64,000 nucleotides of DNA from Prototheca cutis (taxonomy: Eukaryota > Chlorophyta > Trebouxiophyceae > Chlorellales > Chlorellaceae). The stretch lies in assembly GCA_002897115.2 (NCBI GenBank), contig BCIH01000005.1, positions 338,209-402,208 on the forward strand, written 5' to 3'. The notes beneath the pieces were generated by a model. It saw only the letters and a list, made by a program, of their open reading frames with translations, ran no database searches and was not told the DNA's origin. Shown here piece by piece: positions 21,604-32,580 of the stretch. Every line of letters starts with the position of its first letter. Positions within the stretch are counted from its first letter, which is position 1. The translations under genes and the position numbers were made by a program.

Positions 21604-22689
21604 CTCCCCGCCAGGCGCACACACATATGCAAACAAAGCCATAGTTCTAGGAAATGTTTATGTCCACAGGACACCTGTGTACACTGCGCTGGCCAACTGA
21701 AAGGGACACGCCGATCATGGCCCTCTGCTTGCTTGTGTCACCAATGTGATACTCAGATGTCTGACAAGACAGTTTATCTGATCCCTTTTTCTCCTCCCTC
21801 CCACGCAATAGTATTGCAATTCCTTGTGCTCGCTTGGCGTTGCCACCTGCCGACATGGAGCCGGCAGCCGTTGCACCTGTGCAGCCGTGCTGCATTTCTG
21901 TGCGGCTTTGCTCATGCCGAGCCGACATTGAACACCCTCCTCCCGTCGTGGACGCCGTTTGATCGTCCCGATTTAAACGTTTGTGAGCTGCGCCACTCCG
22001 GCGCCACACGAAGGGCGCGGTCGACCTGTAGGCAGCGCCCTGGTGACCAGCCCCCTCCGGACATCCTGTCTGTACAGCAACATGAATAGCACAGCAGAAC
22101 AGCAGCAGCTGCAGGGAATCGACGAGAACAGTGCAGCATCCCCAAAAACAACTCCCGGCAGCAGTGCACGAAATGGACACTGGTTTGTTGTGGTCCACAT
22201 GTCTCTCAAGTCCCAGGTTCAGTGCACTCCAGACCCAGCGCAATCGAAAAGAATGCACCTGGATAGAAAATAGAGCAGCAATGTTTGCAAAAAGAAAGGC
22301 ACTTGGCTGTGGTGCTTTTGTTTGGGGTTGCCATGTCGTCAATTCCCTGCACCCAGTTCGCTTGCAGCTGCCCCTAACTCGAGGCCCCCACCTGCACAAT
22401 GAATTCAGGCCGCAGCGGGCGCTCAAACTCACAATGTCAATGGCTCCACCCGCTTTATCGACGGGGGTTTTAGGGACTCACTCCAGATCCTTCAGGGGTG
22501 CCACACATGGGACCCACATGGTAGCTCAGCACCTGAACTTGGATGGCGTGGTCGCCGTCGTTGAGAGTTGTCAGTCCCAGGCCCAAGTCATGGGTGGTCC
22601 GCCTGCTTCTATGTCGCAACCCCGAACCATGCCAAGCCAGCTGGGCATGCATCATCCACATGTAACGTGTGGAGTCACGCGGTGCGGCA
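21604..22689. other. Intergenic, no gene seen
   Basis: More AT-rich than the genes. Several short frames lack motifs. It leads into copy B of the dispersed repeat. Confidence 0.4.
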
Positions 22690-23300
22690 ATGGAGGCCCA
22701 AACAAATGGTGGCCCATGCACTGCCCACTGTGAGCCTTGAAGCTGGCTGCCAGACCGAGGTGCCAACAAGCCATTGACCGCTCATTGCTTCCCTTGCCTT
22801 GACTAAGCACCATTTTATATGTACATGCAGGCATGGTTGGGAGGCTGTCTTGTGGAATCCCCACCAGAAAGCGCTTGTTCAGAGGGTCCAGACTGGGTGC
22901 GACTCGGGCTCCCAGGTCTGCTCACGGCACCGCCGCCGTCGCGGATTGGGGACTGAGGCGGCCTGCCGGGAAACCTAAACAACTACACATGTACAGCACC
23001 AAATGGTGCAACGCATCATATGAGAAGATCTATCCTATTTATTTCTGGAGTTAACAAGCACTGCGAGGGCCGGTACGTTCCGCCTAGAGGGCACGACTCC
23101 CGCGTGTGCGCCCCAGGCGAACTTCGATGAGTGATTGCCCGCAAGCGTGCTCCGTTCTGGCGGACTTATGCTCATGCACTGTTGTCTGGGTGTCGAATAA
23201 GCATTTTTGTGGGGCGGGGCAAAGTGGGTGGTGCGGCACGGGAGGGCCGGAAGCACGGAAACGGGAGTGCATTGCGAGGCTGCCGTTGCCCTAATTCGGT
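22690..23300 (-). repeat. Dispersed repeat copy B (inverted partner of 4.6-5.2 kb)
   Basis: The reverse complement of this segment matches copy A over ~600 bp in the same order of landmarks. This copy contains no Ns. It ends about 160 bp upstream of the transporter start codon, so it may form part of that gene's promoter or 5' UTR. Confidence 0.8.
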
Positions 23301-23460
23301 TGAGCAGCGGTGGGCTGTCTGGCGCCGTGCCCTCAGCTCGGCAAGCTGCTTGTGACACCACCACCGATCCGCGCATCCCCAAATTCTCTTTTGTCTTTTT
23401 TCGAGTGGATCCCGATAATCAGCCACCATTAGGCGCAGAAAGAGCCCCCCATTAGCCGGC

Positions 23461-25492
23461 ATGGACCGCCAAAGATTGGTGGGGGACCTCACCGGCTGGG
23501 TCGGGAATGTCGGCACCTCGGTGCTCATCGTCTTCGTCAATAAGATTCTGATGAAGCCAGGGTCGGGCTACGGTTTTCAGTTTGGTACGACTCTCATTAG
23601 GCAATGGGCGCAGCGAGGGTGGGCGCAGTTCGAGTCCTGTACCGCCCGAGATCCCCCAGCTCGGGCCAGCACCCGGCAACATTCTGTGCCTGCACTCCCC
23701 ATGCGCAGCCACGACATTGACGGCTATGCACTTCTTGGTCTGCACGCTGAGCGTCTGGGTAACGCAAGGACTTGGATTCATCAAGCCCACTACCATGCCT
23801 CGGAGGGGTCAGTGAGCTGGGTGGTGGAGGATGTTGACGATGGAAGACTGTTTGGGGACCTGGGTACCATCACGACCAGCCAAGCCTGGGCTGTAGGGCT
23901 TGGTCCTTGCACCTGACCAACACCAATGCAACTCCACCACCCCCCCCTCTGCAGATGTGATGCTGTTTGCGCTGGTGGCAGACGTGTCAATCCTGACGCT
24001 CAACCTTTCGCTCATGATCAACACGGTATCGTTCTACCAGATTGCAAAGTTGCTCATCATTCCCTGCGTTTGTTTCATCGAGCGGTTCTACATGGGTCGG
24101 CGATTCACGAGGGAGGTCACCGCCACGATCCTCGTCGTCATTGCCGGCGTCGCCATTGTGTAAGTCGGCTGGCCGGGGAGTTTGACTTGTCCCAGGTTTG
24201 GGCCTGCGTGATGTTGGTGGTCTGCGTATCGACAAACCCCCATGCCTCAACACCAGATCACCACTTGGAGAGAGCACAGCACATGCCACAGAATATCTCT
24301 GTCTGCCTCAATTTCTCTTCCTCGACTGCTTGCGTGCTTGGGCCTGTGCCCAGCGCCCCACATGGGGACAGGGCTCTCCGCAAGCTCCGTCCCTCGACGC
24401 CCCCGCCTGCACGAACAAAGGAACACGCGTGCATGCAAACATGCACCCTCCTCCACAAAGTCTGCCATCAAGCATCCGACCCACGCCTGTGCAGGACGGT
24501 GGAGGACCTGAAGCTGAACATCACGACTCAGGGCGCGGCAATTGCGGCGGTGTCTGTGGTTTCGTCGGCGCTGCAGCAGATTTTCGTGCGCAGCATGCAG
24601 CAAAAGCATTCTCTGAGCAGTGCGGAACTGCTGAGCAACACCGCGCCCGCGCAGGCCTGGACGCTGCTGGCTGTCGGCCCCTTTGTGGACCGCCTCGTCA
24701 GCCGGCTGTGGGTGTTTCAGTACATGCTGTCGCTCCAGTCGCTCACCTGGCTGACCTACTCCTGCGTCCTGGCCGTGCTCGTCAATGTCACGCAATTCAT
24801 GTGCCTCGGTCGCTTCTCCGCCGTGTCGTTCCAGGTGTGTTCATTGTGTGTGTGTNNNNNNNNNNNNNNNNNNNNNNNNNNNNNNNNNNNNNNNNNNNNN
24901 NNNNNNNNNNNNNNNNNNNNNNNNNNNNNNTGTGTGTGTGTGTGTTCATTGTGTGTGTGTTCATTGTGTGTGTGTGTGTTCATTGTGTGTGTGTTCATTG
25001 TGTGTGTGCGTGCGTGCGCGTGTGCGCATGCGCGTGCATGCGTGTTTGGGGGTTATTGGGGGAACATGCATAGCCCAACTTGGGAGGACGGCTTGGCCCT
25101 TGGGACAACATTGACAAGTATTACCCCCCAACATACACACGTGGCAGTATCCACAAGAAACTTTCTCCTTCAACAAATATCCCCTGCCTGACCCCCCAAA
25201 TAACCTGCAGGTCCTTGGCCACTCCAAGACGGTGCTGGTGCTGCTGGGTGGCTGGCTGTTCCTCGGGGATGTGCTGTCTCAGCGCAAGCTGCTGGGCATG
25301 ACCCTGGCCGTGGCAGGGATGGTTTGGTATGGCAAGGCGTCCATGTCTGCCGCCGTGCCCAAGCGCATCATCCCCATCCACGAGCCAGGCGAGGGTGCGG
25401 AGGGCAGCCCGCTTCTGGCCAATGGCAGCGGCATGGACGGCCGCGTGCAGGTGTCCCTGACGGGGCCGCACAAAGCCCGGGAGGCCGTCTGA
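23461..25492 (+). CDS. Nucleotide-sugar transporter, TPT/NST family
   Basis: Exons 23461-23584, 23709-23807, 23955-24159, 24495-24834 and 25211-25492 join in phase to a 349-aa membrane protein with about ten hydrophobic segments. It starts MDRQRLVGDLTGWVGNVGTS and continues VLIVFVNKILMK, the first TPT helix, typical of plant Golgi UDP-sugar antiporters. Later blocks are ATTLTAMHFLVCTLSVWVTQ, SLMINTVSFYQIAKLLIIP and ELLSNTAPAQAWTLLAVGPF. The diagnostic C-terminal blocks are GRFSAVSFQVLGHSKTVLVL and LGGWLFLGDVLSQRKLLGMT. The order GxxSAVSFQVLGHxKT resembles the UDP-xylose / UDP-rhamnose-galactose transporter clade, so a role in supplying the Golgi for wall glycans is likely; the actual substrate is not determinable. 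Intron 4 contains an assembly gap. Confidence 0.85.
24835..25020 (+). repeat. GT-rich minisatellite with 75-N assembly gap
   Basis: Units of TTCATTGTGTGTGTG repeat across a run of Ns at 24856-24930 inside the last transporter intron, starting right at the GTGTGT donor. Confidence 0.9.
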
Positions 25493-26292
25493 AAGTGTGA
25501 CGGCCCCGTTGTCTGCGTCGCTGGAGGTGGGAAGGACGGAGGACATGTGGTGTCGCTGGGCACCTGAGAAACAGATGTGGTGTCAGAGGTGCCCGAGCAA
25601 AACCAACTGCGGCGATGAGGATCATGGAGCCTGGCATGGTGGTGACTGCAGGCAGTAATGCTCTTCCTGGCCAGCACGACAGACAGGCTTGTCCTGCCCA
25701 CAGGCCCGCCCACCTGCTACAAGGATACCCCCCTCTTTCCACCAATGTTATGTTTTCTGCTTGCTTGCTTGGGATCCTCCTGTTCTTCATACTCACTCTT
25801 CTGTCGGCTGGGACGGCCGTGCGTTCCAGGCACTGTTCTGCGTGTGACCTGCACTGCCTGGTGTGCGAGCCGGTCCCTCGCGCATCGAGCTGCTGTGTCC
25901 TTTTGCTCTGGAGTTGGGGAGCCCTTTCTGGTGTCCTGCCCTGCCCTGTCCTGTCCTGCCGGCCGCATGGGCCCGGCCCAAATAACGATGCATGCAAGAC
26001 AACATGACCGACTGTTCTGCATGGACGTGCTGGAAAGTCCATGTCCGGGCTTGTGGTGGCCGTCTGGCGGCACAGCATGGGCGTGAGGTGTGGCGAGCGA
26101 GCATAGGATGTGGAAGCGTGGACGAGACCCTCACACACTCGCGCCCCCGCGCCGCCGCTCCTGCTCGAGCCCCCTCGATCCTTGGCCCCTTTTGCTGAGC
26201 ACATGACGAAGGAAAGGTGTTCCCCTTCTCCACCGGGCCCCCTTTTTCAGTCGCTCTGCTCGCTTGCAATTGACTCTGACTATCAGCATGTT
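25493..26292. other. Intergenic, 3' ends of convergent genes
   Basis: Contains the 3' regions of the transporter (+) and of uS10 (-). No additional gene recognised. Confidence 0.4.
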
Positions 26293-26297
26293 TTACA
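26293..26297 (-). promoter_or_regulatory. TGTAA poly(A) signal for uS10
   Basis: On the minus strand this reads TGTAA, 62 bp past the uS10 stop codon. TGTAA is the usual green-algal polyadenylation element. Confidence 0.55.
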
Positions 26298-26358
26298 TGG
26301 GCATCGTTGTCACCATGCAAGGGCGCCGGGAGTCAGCCAATGAACTGTGCTAGCCTGT

Positions 26359-26925
26359 TCACAGGTCGTTGACGGTGACCTCGACCTCGACACCGGGCTC
26401 GATGAAGACGGAGGTGATCTGCTTGACGACCTCGACGGGGGAGTGCAGGTCGATCAGGCGCTTGTGGATGCGCATCTCAAAGCGGTCCCAGGTCTTGGTA
26501 CCCTCACCGCAGGGGGACTTGCGGGTGGTGATGCGGAGCACCTTGGTGGGCATGCGGACGGGGCCCTTGACCTTGAGGTCCTTCTCCTTCGCGCCGCGGA
26601 CAAGGTCCTCGCAGACTATGTGCGTGGAGTAAAATGGACAGATTGGTTACACGGGATCATGATGCGCGACGCCCTCGTGAAATGTGCCTGCCTGCGCCAG
26701 AGGCCCATCCCATCCAGCTTGCGCTGGCATAAAAACGCACAAACAGCGTTGTCTATTCGTCCCATGTTCAGTGGCAGCGCTGCAACGCTCTTCCATGAAC
26801 ACCAAGCGCTCACCCTTCTCAAGGTTGCGGACGTTGCGGGAGGTCAGGGTGATGCGGATGCGGTGGATGGGGACCTCGGGGGACTCCTCCACACCGACCT
26901 TGGTGGGCTTGGCGACGGCCTCCAT
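26359..26925 (-). CDS. RPS20: Cytosolic 40S ribosomal protein uS10 (S20)
   Basis: Two coding exons, 26925-26814 and 26615-26359, are joined in phase 1 and give 122 aa, close to the 119 of human S20. The sequence is nearly canonical: [93 protein letters not shown]. The protein sits in the 40S head near the mRNA entry region. A 5' UTR intron is indicated: a CAG acceptor lies three bases before the ATG and a matching AAG/GTAGCT donor at 27068/27067. Ribosomal protein genes in algae often carry such leader introns. One of the most certain genes in the window. Confidence 0.95.
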
Positions 26926-27585
26926 TTTCTGCACAATTCAATGGAAGACAGTGTGAACGGACTCGCCCTCTTCGAGCCACAGCAGCTGGGCAAGCATCGC
27001 ACGAGCCTGGCCGGCACTGGCACTCCACTTCGGCCACCCACTGCGCAACCTCGCGCGCCCAAGCTACCTTGTGGTTGATAGTCTACCCCGAGTCAGACGT
27101 CGCGTGTCGACCTGTCACTGAGGGCAAGAGGGCCGGGCACTCGCTCTCTGCGGGTTATGTCCGTGCTCTGTGCCCAGTCGCCACCTCGCTGGGCGCGCTT
27201 TCTTTCGCTTGCAACACCCCCCCGATGCTGGTTTGAGACAGGGACCCTCGCGACAAAAAAATCAAGCGGCCATCTGACACGGGAAAGCGTTCCAACTTGC
27301 CGCCCTCATCGCGATAGTTGCAACTTGCCGCGCTGCATCTGTTTTTTAATTCTTGGCATAGCAACACTTGAGCGAGAACGTTGTGCGGGGTGGCCCCAGG
27401 CGTGGATTGCAGTGGAGACAGCACCGTCATCCGCTCAGGTGCGGGGGCCTTGGCACCTGACAAGCAATACAAGGAGGGTCTTTTCAACACTTGTTATGAA
27501 GGAAACAAGACATGGCACGTTTGCAAGCGTGCTAGTGCTGCAGCAGCTGCTCAACGCGGGGACGCCTAACCTTTCTGCAGGAAGA
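26926..27585. other. Divergent promoter region, uS10 / MCRS1
   Basis: Holds the uS10 leader intron (27067-26929) and the start regions of two divergently transcribed genes. No further coding sequence recognised. Confidence 0.5.
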
Positions 27586-29285
27586 ATGCCTGCCGAGATG
27601 GAGGACGAGCCTGCCCTGAAGAGGAAGAAGACGGTGACATGGGCTGATAACGAGGTGGATCCCATGTCCACCAGCTCAGAAGAGAGCGTGCTTGAGGGCG
27701 GCACGTTCTCCTCTGGGATGTCAAGCCAGCCGGGCAGCAGCGGCAGCATGGAAGACACCGAGGCGGCATCGAGGAGCGCCGTCGATCAAGGTACGTTGGG
27801 TTCTGGCCGTGCATATGATGGGATGAATTGTTGCAGTGTGTGCATGCCTTTTGTGAATGCTTCCTCCCTGGTCCTGTGGGAGGGAAGCACCCTGGCAGCT
27901 GTGACCCAGGCTGGGCCATCTCCTCTATCCATGGTTGGAACCCCGCAACTCAAACTCTGTCCTGGTACTGTTTAGGTCCTGTAGGTGAGGACAGTGGAGC
28001 TGCTGGTGACAACGAGGACGACCGTGCCGATGTCCGCGGCAACGAGGAGGGTACCGCTGCCGGCGATGGCGAAACACAGGCTGCCACAAGTAACGGTGAC
28101 GTCTGCACGCTGGGTGCCCCCCCGCCTGTTGCGCTAGCGGCCCGCGAGCTCATTTCCCGGCGACTGGCAGCTGTGGAGAGCTTGGCAACGATATACACAG
28201 CCGAACTCTGGGCAACGCTGGACGATCTCCGTGCCAGTGCTCTCGAGCTTGCTGCGACCGGGACCGGTGCTGCTGCTGCCAGGAACGGCACTGCGGCCAA
28301 TGCAGAGCCGTTGGGTAATGTGCCTGACGGTAGGAGTCCTCCCGCTGAGCCCTCGTCGTCGTCACAGCAGACGACTGCAAATGACGGCACCCTAGAAGCG
28401 TGTGTGGCCAACCTCCGTGCGTGGGCACGGGATGGCCGGCACGACGACGGGGCAGCGGTGGACCTGGCTGGCAGCCCGCCTCCGCTGTTTGAGGCCGCCG
28501 AGGCGGCAGTGCTTGAGGAGGCGCTCCGGCGCAAGCGTTTGACCACCGAAAATAGAGCGCCTGCGTGGCCGGAGGATGCTGTCGCCGAGGGTGCAGGGGG
28601 CCAGCGGCTTCATGGCAGCGGCCTAAGAATGGCAGCTTCAACTCTGTCGCAGCTGGAGGCGCGGGCCTGTGGAGCCGGCGGACGGGAGCTGGATGCACTG
28701 TATGCCGGCACAGCGCTGTGTGCACTCGTCGGCCGGCGGGGCCGCTGGATTGTCCGCCGTGGCGGCGTTGTCATCGGTCGGGGGGCTGTTTCTGTTCCTG
28801 CGAGCCGACTGAATGGTGAGCCGGCGGCACAGGAGACTGCAGCAACGCCGCAGGTCATGTATGGTAGGCCAGCTGCGCCAAGACCTGTGCCCGCCAGTGA
28901 GCCGCCGAGTTCGATGCCGGTGGACGTGGATTTGGACCTCGAGGCCGGCGGGCCGGGGACGGCGCGGCGTGTGTCCCGGCGCCAGGCGCTGCTGTGGGTC
29001 GAGCCCGCCGGTGTTGTGGGTGCCTCTTCTTCCGGCGGCGGGGGGCAGGACGGCATTGCTGGTACAGATTCACAATCGATCCCCCGCCCAGCGGCGCGGC
29101 TGTTGGTGCGCTGCATCGGGCGGCGGGCGATGCGGGTGGACGGCGAGGTTGTGCGGCCGGGTGAGACGGTGGTGCTGGCGTCGCCAGCTTCGCTGATTCA
29201 AGTGGGTGGCCTGGCATTGCTCGCCATCCCCAGCCCCCAAGGTCTTGAGCGCTACGGCCTGCGTGCCGCAGCCGCCACCGCATGA
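27586..29285 (+). CDS. MCRS1: MCRS1-like FHA-domain protein (INO80/NSL complex)
   Basis: Exons 27586-27790 and 27976-29285 join in phase 1 and encode about 504 aa. The N-terminus has a basic patch (PALKRKKTVTWADNEVD) and Ser-rich acidic sequence. A middle helical part (SRRLAAVESLATIYTAELW) resembles the MCRS N-terminal domain. At 450-340 residues before the end lies LSQLEARACGAGGRELDALY. The C-terminal FHA domain reads GRRGRWIVRRGGVVIGRGA, then MPVDVDLDLEAGGPGTARRV, SRRQALLWVEPAG, LLVRCIGRRAMRVDGEVVRP and ASLIQVGGLALLAI. The VDVDLxLEG...xRxVSRRQ pattern is characteristic of microspherule protein 1, a subunit of INO80 and NSL chromatin complexes. The FHA domain has an inserted Gly/Ser loop. 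Nuclear location expected. Confidence 0.8.
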
Positions 29286-29890
29286 CTTTGGGAGCCGCTG
29301 CCTTTTTGATTGGTCACACGTAGGTGCGCACATGCCCCACAACCGCTTTCTACGGATTGGCTGTTGCCACACAGGTCAAATGCATCCCAGTTTGGTTTCA
29401 TTACCAGTTCCCCGGACAACGTGAAACCAACTCTTGTTGTGAACATTAAATGAGCGGTGCAAGCAGTGTGATGCAGAAAGAGGAATGGACAGGGTGGGAT
29501 GGACAGAGAGGCACGCTGAGAAAGCAAGGGTGGGGGAGCGGGGGTCGCATCCCAAACGCGGTGGCCAGCGAGGTTTTCTTGGTTCGAAAGCCCCTCTGCC
29601 CGGGAGGCTGAGGCCTCCAGGCAGTGCCTGCACAGAATGCAAGACCAATGGTGTAGTGGATAGTGGGAAAAGCCAGCCCGTGGGGGCTGGGGTGGTGCGA
29701 CGGCGTCGTTGCAGACTCTGCCATGCCGGGTCAGGGGCGAGTGATCACTTTCAGGGGTCGTCTGAGGCTGTTGCAGGAGAATGTTCTTCTCCGGCCCCCA
29801 TTGGAATGCAGTCATTGGGCGTAGGGTTGAGCCCGTTGTTTCGTCAGGAGAAAAGGGAGGGAGCAGTAAAGATTTTAATCTTGCATCTGT
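29286..29890. other. Convergent intergenic region
   Basis: 3' regions of MCRS1 (+) and of the FAS1 gene (-); nothing else recognised. Confidence 0.4.
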
Positions 29891-32024
29891 TTAGGGCGTG
29901 GAGGTAAAGTTGACCACGGGGATGTTCTCCATCGTCCAGGCCGGCAGGGGGGTCTTGTCCAGCTGGTACACCCAGCTGTTGCAGATTTGCACAGTGCTGA
30001 GGATGAACGCAGAGTTGTAGTTGCCACGCACCTGGTTGGGCTGCATATTGCAGGATGAGGTGGGTGGGTGAGTGGGTGGCGGGGTGGTTTGAGAGCTGGG
30101 GAGGTGGTTAAGGGGTAGTTGTCGGCACCCAACTCGGCTGAAATTGCCAGCAATAGACCCCCCCCCCCCCAAAAAAAAAAAGAAAAAGAAAAGCACTGTG
30201 ATTATTTCTTACCACGGTGAGGGCGTTGGTGGAGACGCGGAAGGTCACGGGGTAGGAGGTCTTTGCCAGCGTGGACAGGAAGGTTTCCTCCTGCTCGGCT
30301 GGGTGCAGGTCTGCCAGGGATAGGGCCTGGGGCAGGACGAGGTAGGAGGCGATGGCCGGGACACGGGAGATGAAGCTCAGTGCATCGTTGTCAGTGACCT
30401 CGAGAAAGTGCAGGGCGTTGAGCATGCCTGAGGAGGACGGCAGCAGCAGTGTCGTCTCGTCAGAGGGCACCCCGATGACGGTGCTGGAGAAGTTGCCCAG
30501 GGCCAGCAGACCCGTCAGGACCTGGAGGTCGGGGTAGTCGGCCTGCGCGGCCTCCCAGGTGGCGTAGGGGCAGGACGGCACGGGGGCCGGGCCCGTCGAG
30601 TCGCTGGGCGGCGGGGGAGGGGGGCTGGCGCCCGTCTCGCGCGACGATTCGGCCGCGGCCTCCTGACCCAGGACCTCGATCACGGTGGGGATGGAGGCCG
30701 AGGGCATGGGCGTGATTTGCGTCAGCGCAGCGGGCAGGATGACGGCATCGGTCAACAACAGCGGCATGCCGCAGGCCTCGCCCTCGCCCAGCACCACGGC
30801 TGCGGAGATGGGTCCAGCCGCCGACGTTGGCCCGGCCTCGGTGCCGTTGGAGAAGTAGAGGGCCGCGGGGGTGTTGGGCAGACCCGTCAACACGGGGATG
30901 TGCACAGGCAGGTCGGTCGGGTACGGCGTGGGGGTCACAACCAGCTGGTACAGCACCACCGAGTTGATCTGGCACATCGTGAGTGGTGTTGGGTGTGACG
31001 ATGTTCCTCTTGCCATGTGTATTCATGTGTGTGTGTATGTAGCAAGACAGGCATGACTTGGCCATCATCAAACGTGATGATGGGAGGCGACACTCAGCCA
31101 ACCAAACCCGCAAAACAACCTAGTGACAATTGCATGTGGTGGTCAAGCCAAGTGCCGTGGGGACTCGACGGACTTGAAATGCACACACCAATCCATCCAC
31201 CACACCCAACGCACCAGTCCACGGAGGTTGGGCCTCTTCTCAGCGGCCTGGAGGCCAGCGGTGATCGAGTTGAAGCCCAGGGCATTGAAAAAGTCGAGCC
31301 AGGCTGCAGGGTTTGAGAAAAGATGACCAACAGGGGGCTGAATGGCGCGGGCATGGAGCGTGGGTGCATGCATTATGGTGCTACGTGTTGGAGTTCCAGG
31401 TTTAAAACCAGCACTGATGGCGACAGCCACCCATCAGAACCCATCCCGCCCTTTGGGTCGCAGCCGCCACCCGAAACCCAGACCCACGACAGGACGTGCA
31501 TACCTACGCGGTTGGGGACCAGCATGGTGACATTATCAGGCAGTTCAGAGACCTGGCTCAAGATGGTGTAGTTGAGAAGCAGGCCCATGGCATTGCCATC
31601 CTCCTTGCCAAAGGACTGGACAATCTCCTCGGTGTAGGAGCACTCGCCCTGCGCGGCCGGGGAGGGGACAGCTCCGGATGAGGCTGCAGGTCCCGCAACA
31701 AGACCATGGACATGTCCCCTCGCTGCTGGTTCCGAGGCCCTGGCGGCCCCAAATTCCAATGCAGCACCGACCCAATACCTCATAAACCAAGCACAGTTTG
31801 GGTTTGGCCGCTCCCGACGCGGTTGCACGGCGGGGGCGGCTGGGAAGACTGGTCGGGCTGGGCCGACGACCAGAGGTGTAACAACGACCGACCAACTGAC
31901 AAGGCTGCCCGACCACCACCAGCATGGGGCCCCGCTGGGCCCCATGAACACGCACCTCGGAGTAGGCATGCACTTGGCCCAGGGCCAGCAGGAAAATGGC
32001 CAATGCCGCTCCGACGCGCTTCAT
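29891..32024 (-). CDS. Secreted FAS1-domain protein with Pro-rich linker
   Basis: Exons 32024-31956, 31648-31504, 31303-31215, 30968-30213 and 30040-29891 join in phase, giving 402 aa. A signal peptide, MKRVGAALAIFLLALGQVHA, starts the protein. A first FAS1-like unit follows: SYTEEIVQSFGKEDGNAMGL, LPDNVTMLVPNRVG, FFNALGFNSITAGLQAAEKR, INSVVLYQLVVTPTPYPTDL. After the linker SRETGASPPPPPPSDSTGPA comes a second unit: YPDLQVLTGLLALGNFSSTV, ETTLLLPSSSGMLNALHFLE, FISRVPAIASYLVLPQALSL and STVQICNSWVYQLDKTPLPA. Conserved Cys and several N-glycosylation sites (NFS, NYT, NVT) fit an extracellular wall or matrix protein. No transmembrane or GPI signal at the C-terminus. The fourth intron has the polyT-polyG stretch at 30162-30190. 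Confidence 0.8.
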
Positions 32025-32580
32025 TGTGTCACGAGACGCTGACAGCGGACCTGGGCCTCTAAACTCCTGCGAGCAGCCGACTGAACCAGGTCTGGTCTCA
32101 GGAAATTAGTGTCCCCCCAAAATGGTGTTTTCTGCAGTCAATTTGCCTGTCTGGCTCGTACGGCTTTTTTTCGAACCCCTTGGCGAATGGCGCACCCGCG
32201 GTTTGACGGACGGGAGCGTGCCAAGGTTCGACCCGGGGAAGACTCGAAGGCGAGGGCGCGAGGTGCGTCTGGCCCAGCGTTTGCCCTCGTGACTTGGCGG
32301 ATTGTTCCGACAGGACAAGGGCCAACCCGGCGCCGGACCCATGTTCATGAAAAGGCACGCAGGAAACGTTCATGTAGCTTCCAACACTCTTAGACGCGGC
32401 GATGCATCTGTGATTGCTGAGTTTCGGTGCTGGACAGCCATCTGCAGCAAGCCCTCATAGGCACGCCTTCTGGGGCTGGTACCAGGGGGTTGTGCCTGGC
32501 GCGCAATTTGTTATCCACACGGCGCAATGGGCGTGCACACCCTTGCGCAAGGCTAGATATTTTCGGCGGCGTTGTCGATC
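32025..32580. other. Divergent intergenic region
   Basis: Lies between the FAS1 (-) and PLAT-PP2C (+) starts; likely promoters, no gene seen. Confidence 0.4.

Noticed and set aside
23585..23708. tRNA-like GCAGTTCGAGTCCTG in a transporter intron
   Set aside because: Resembles a B box but no matching A box, anticodon stem or acceptor stem can be folded around it.
26347..27078. Long plus-strand open frame (243 codons)
   Set aside because: It is the antisense shadow of the uS10 gene, whose minus-strand protein is unmistakable.
29640..29700. TGGTGTAGTGGATAG resembling a tRNA A box
   Set aside because: No GGTTCGANNC follows at the right distance and no cloverleaf forms.
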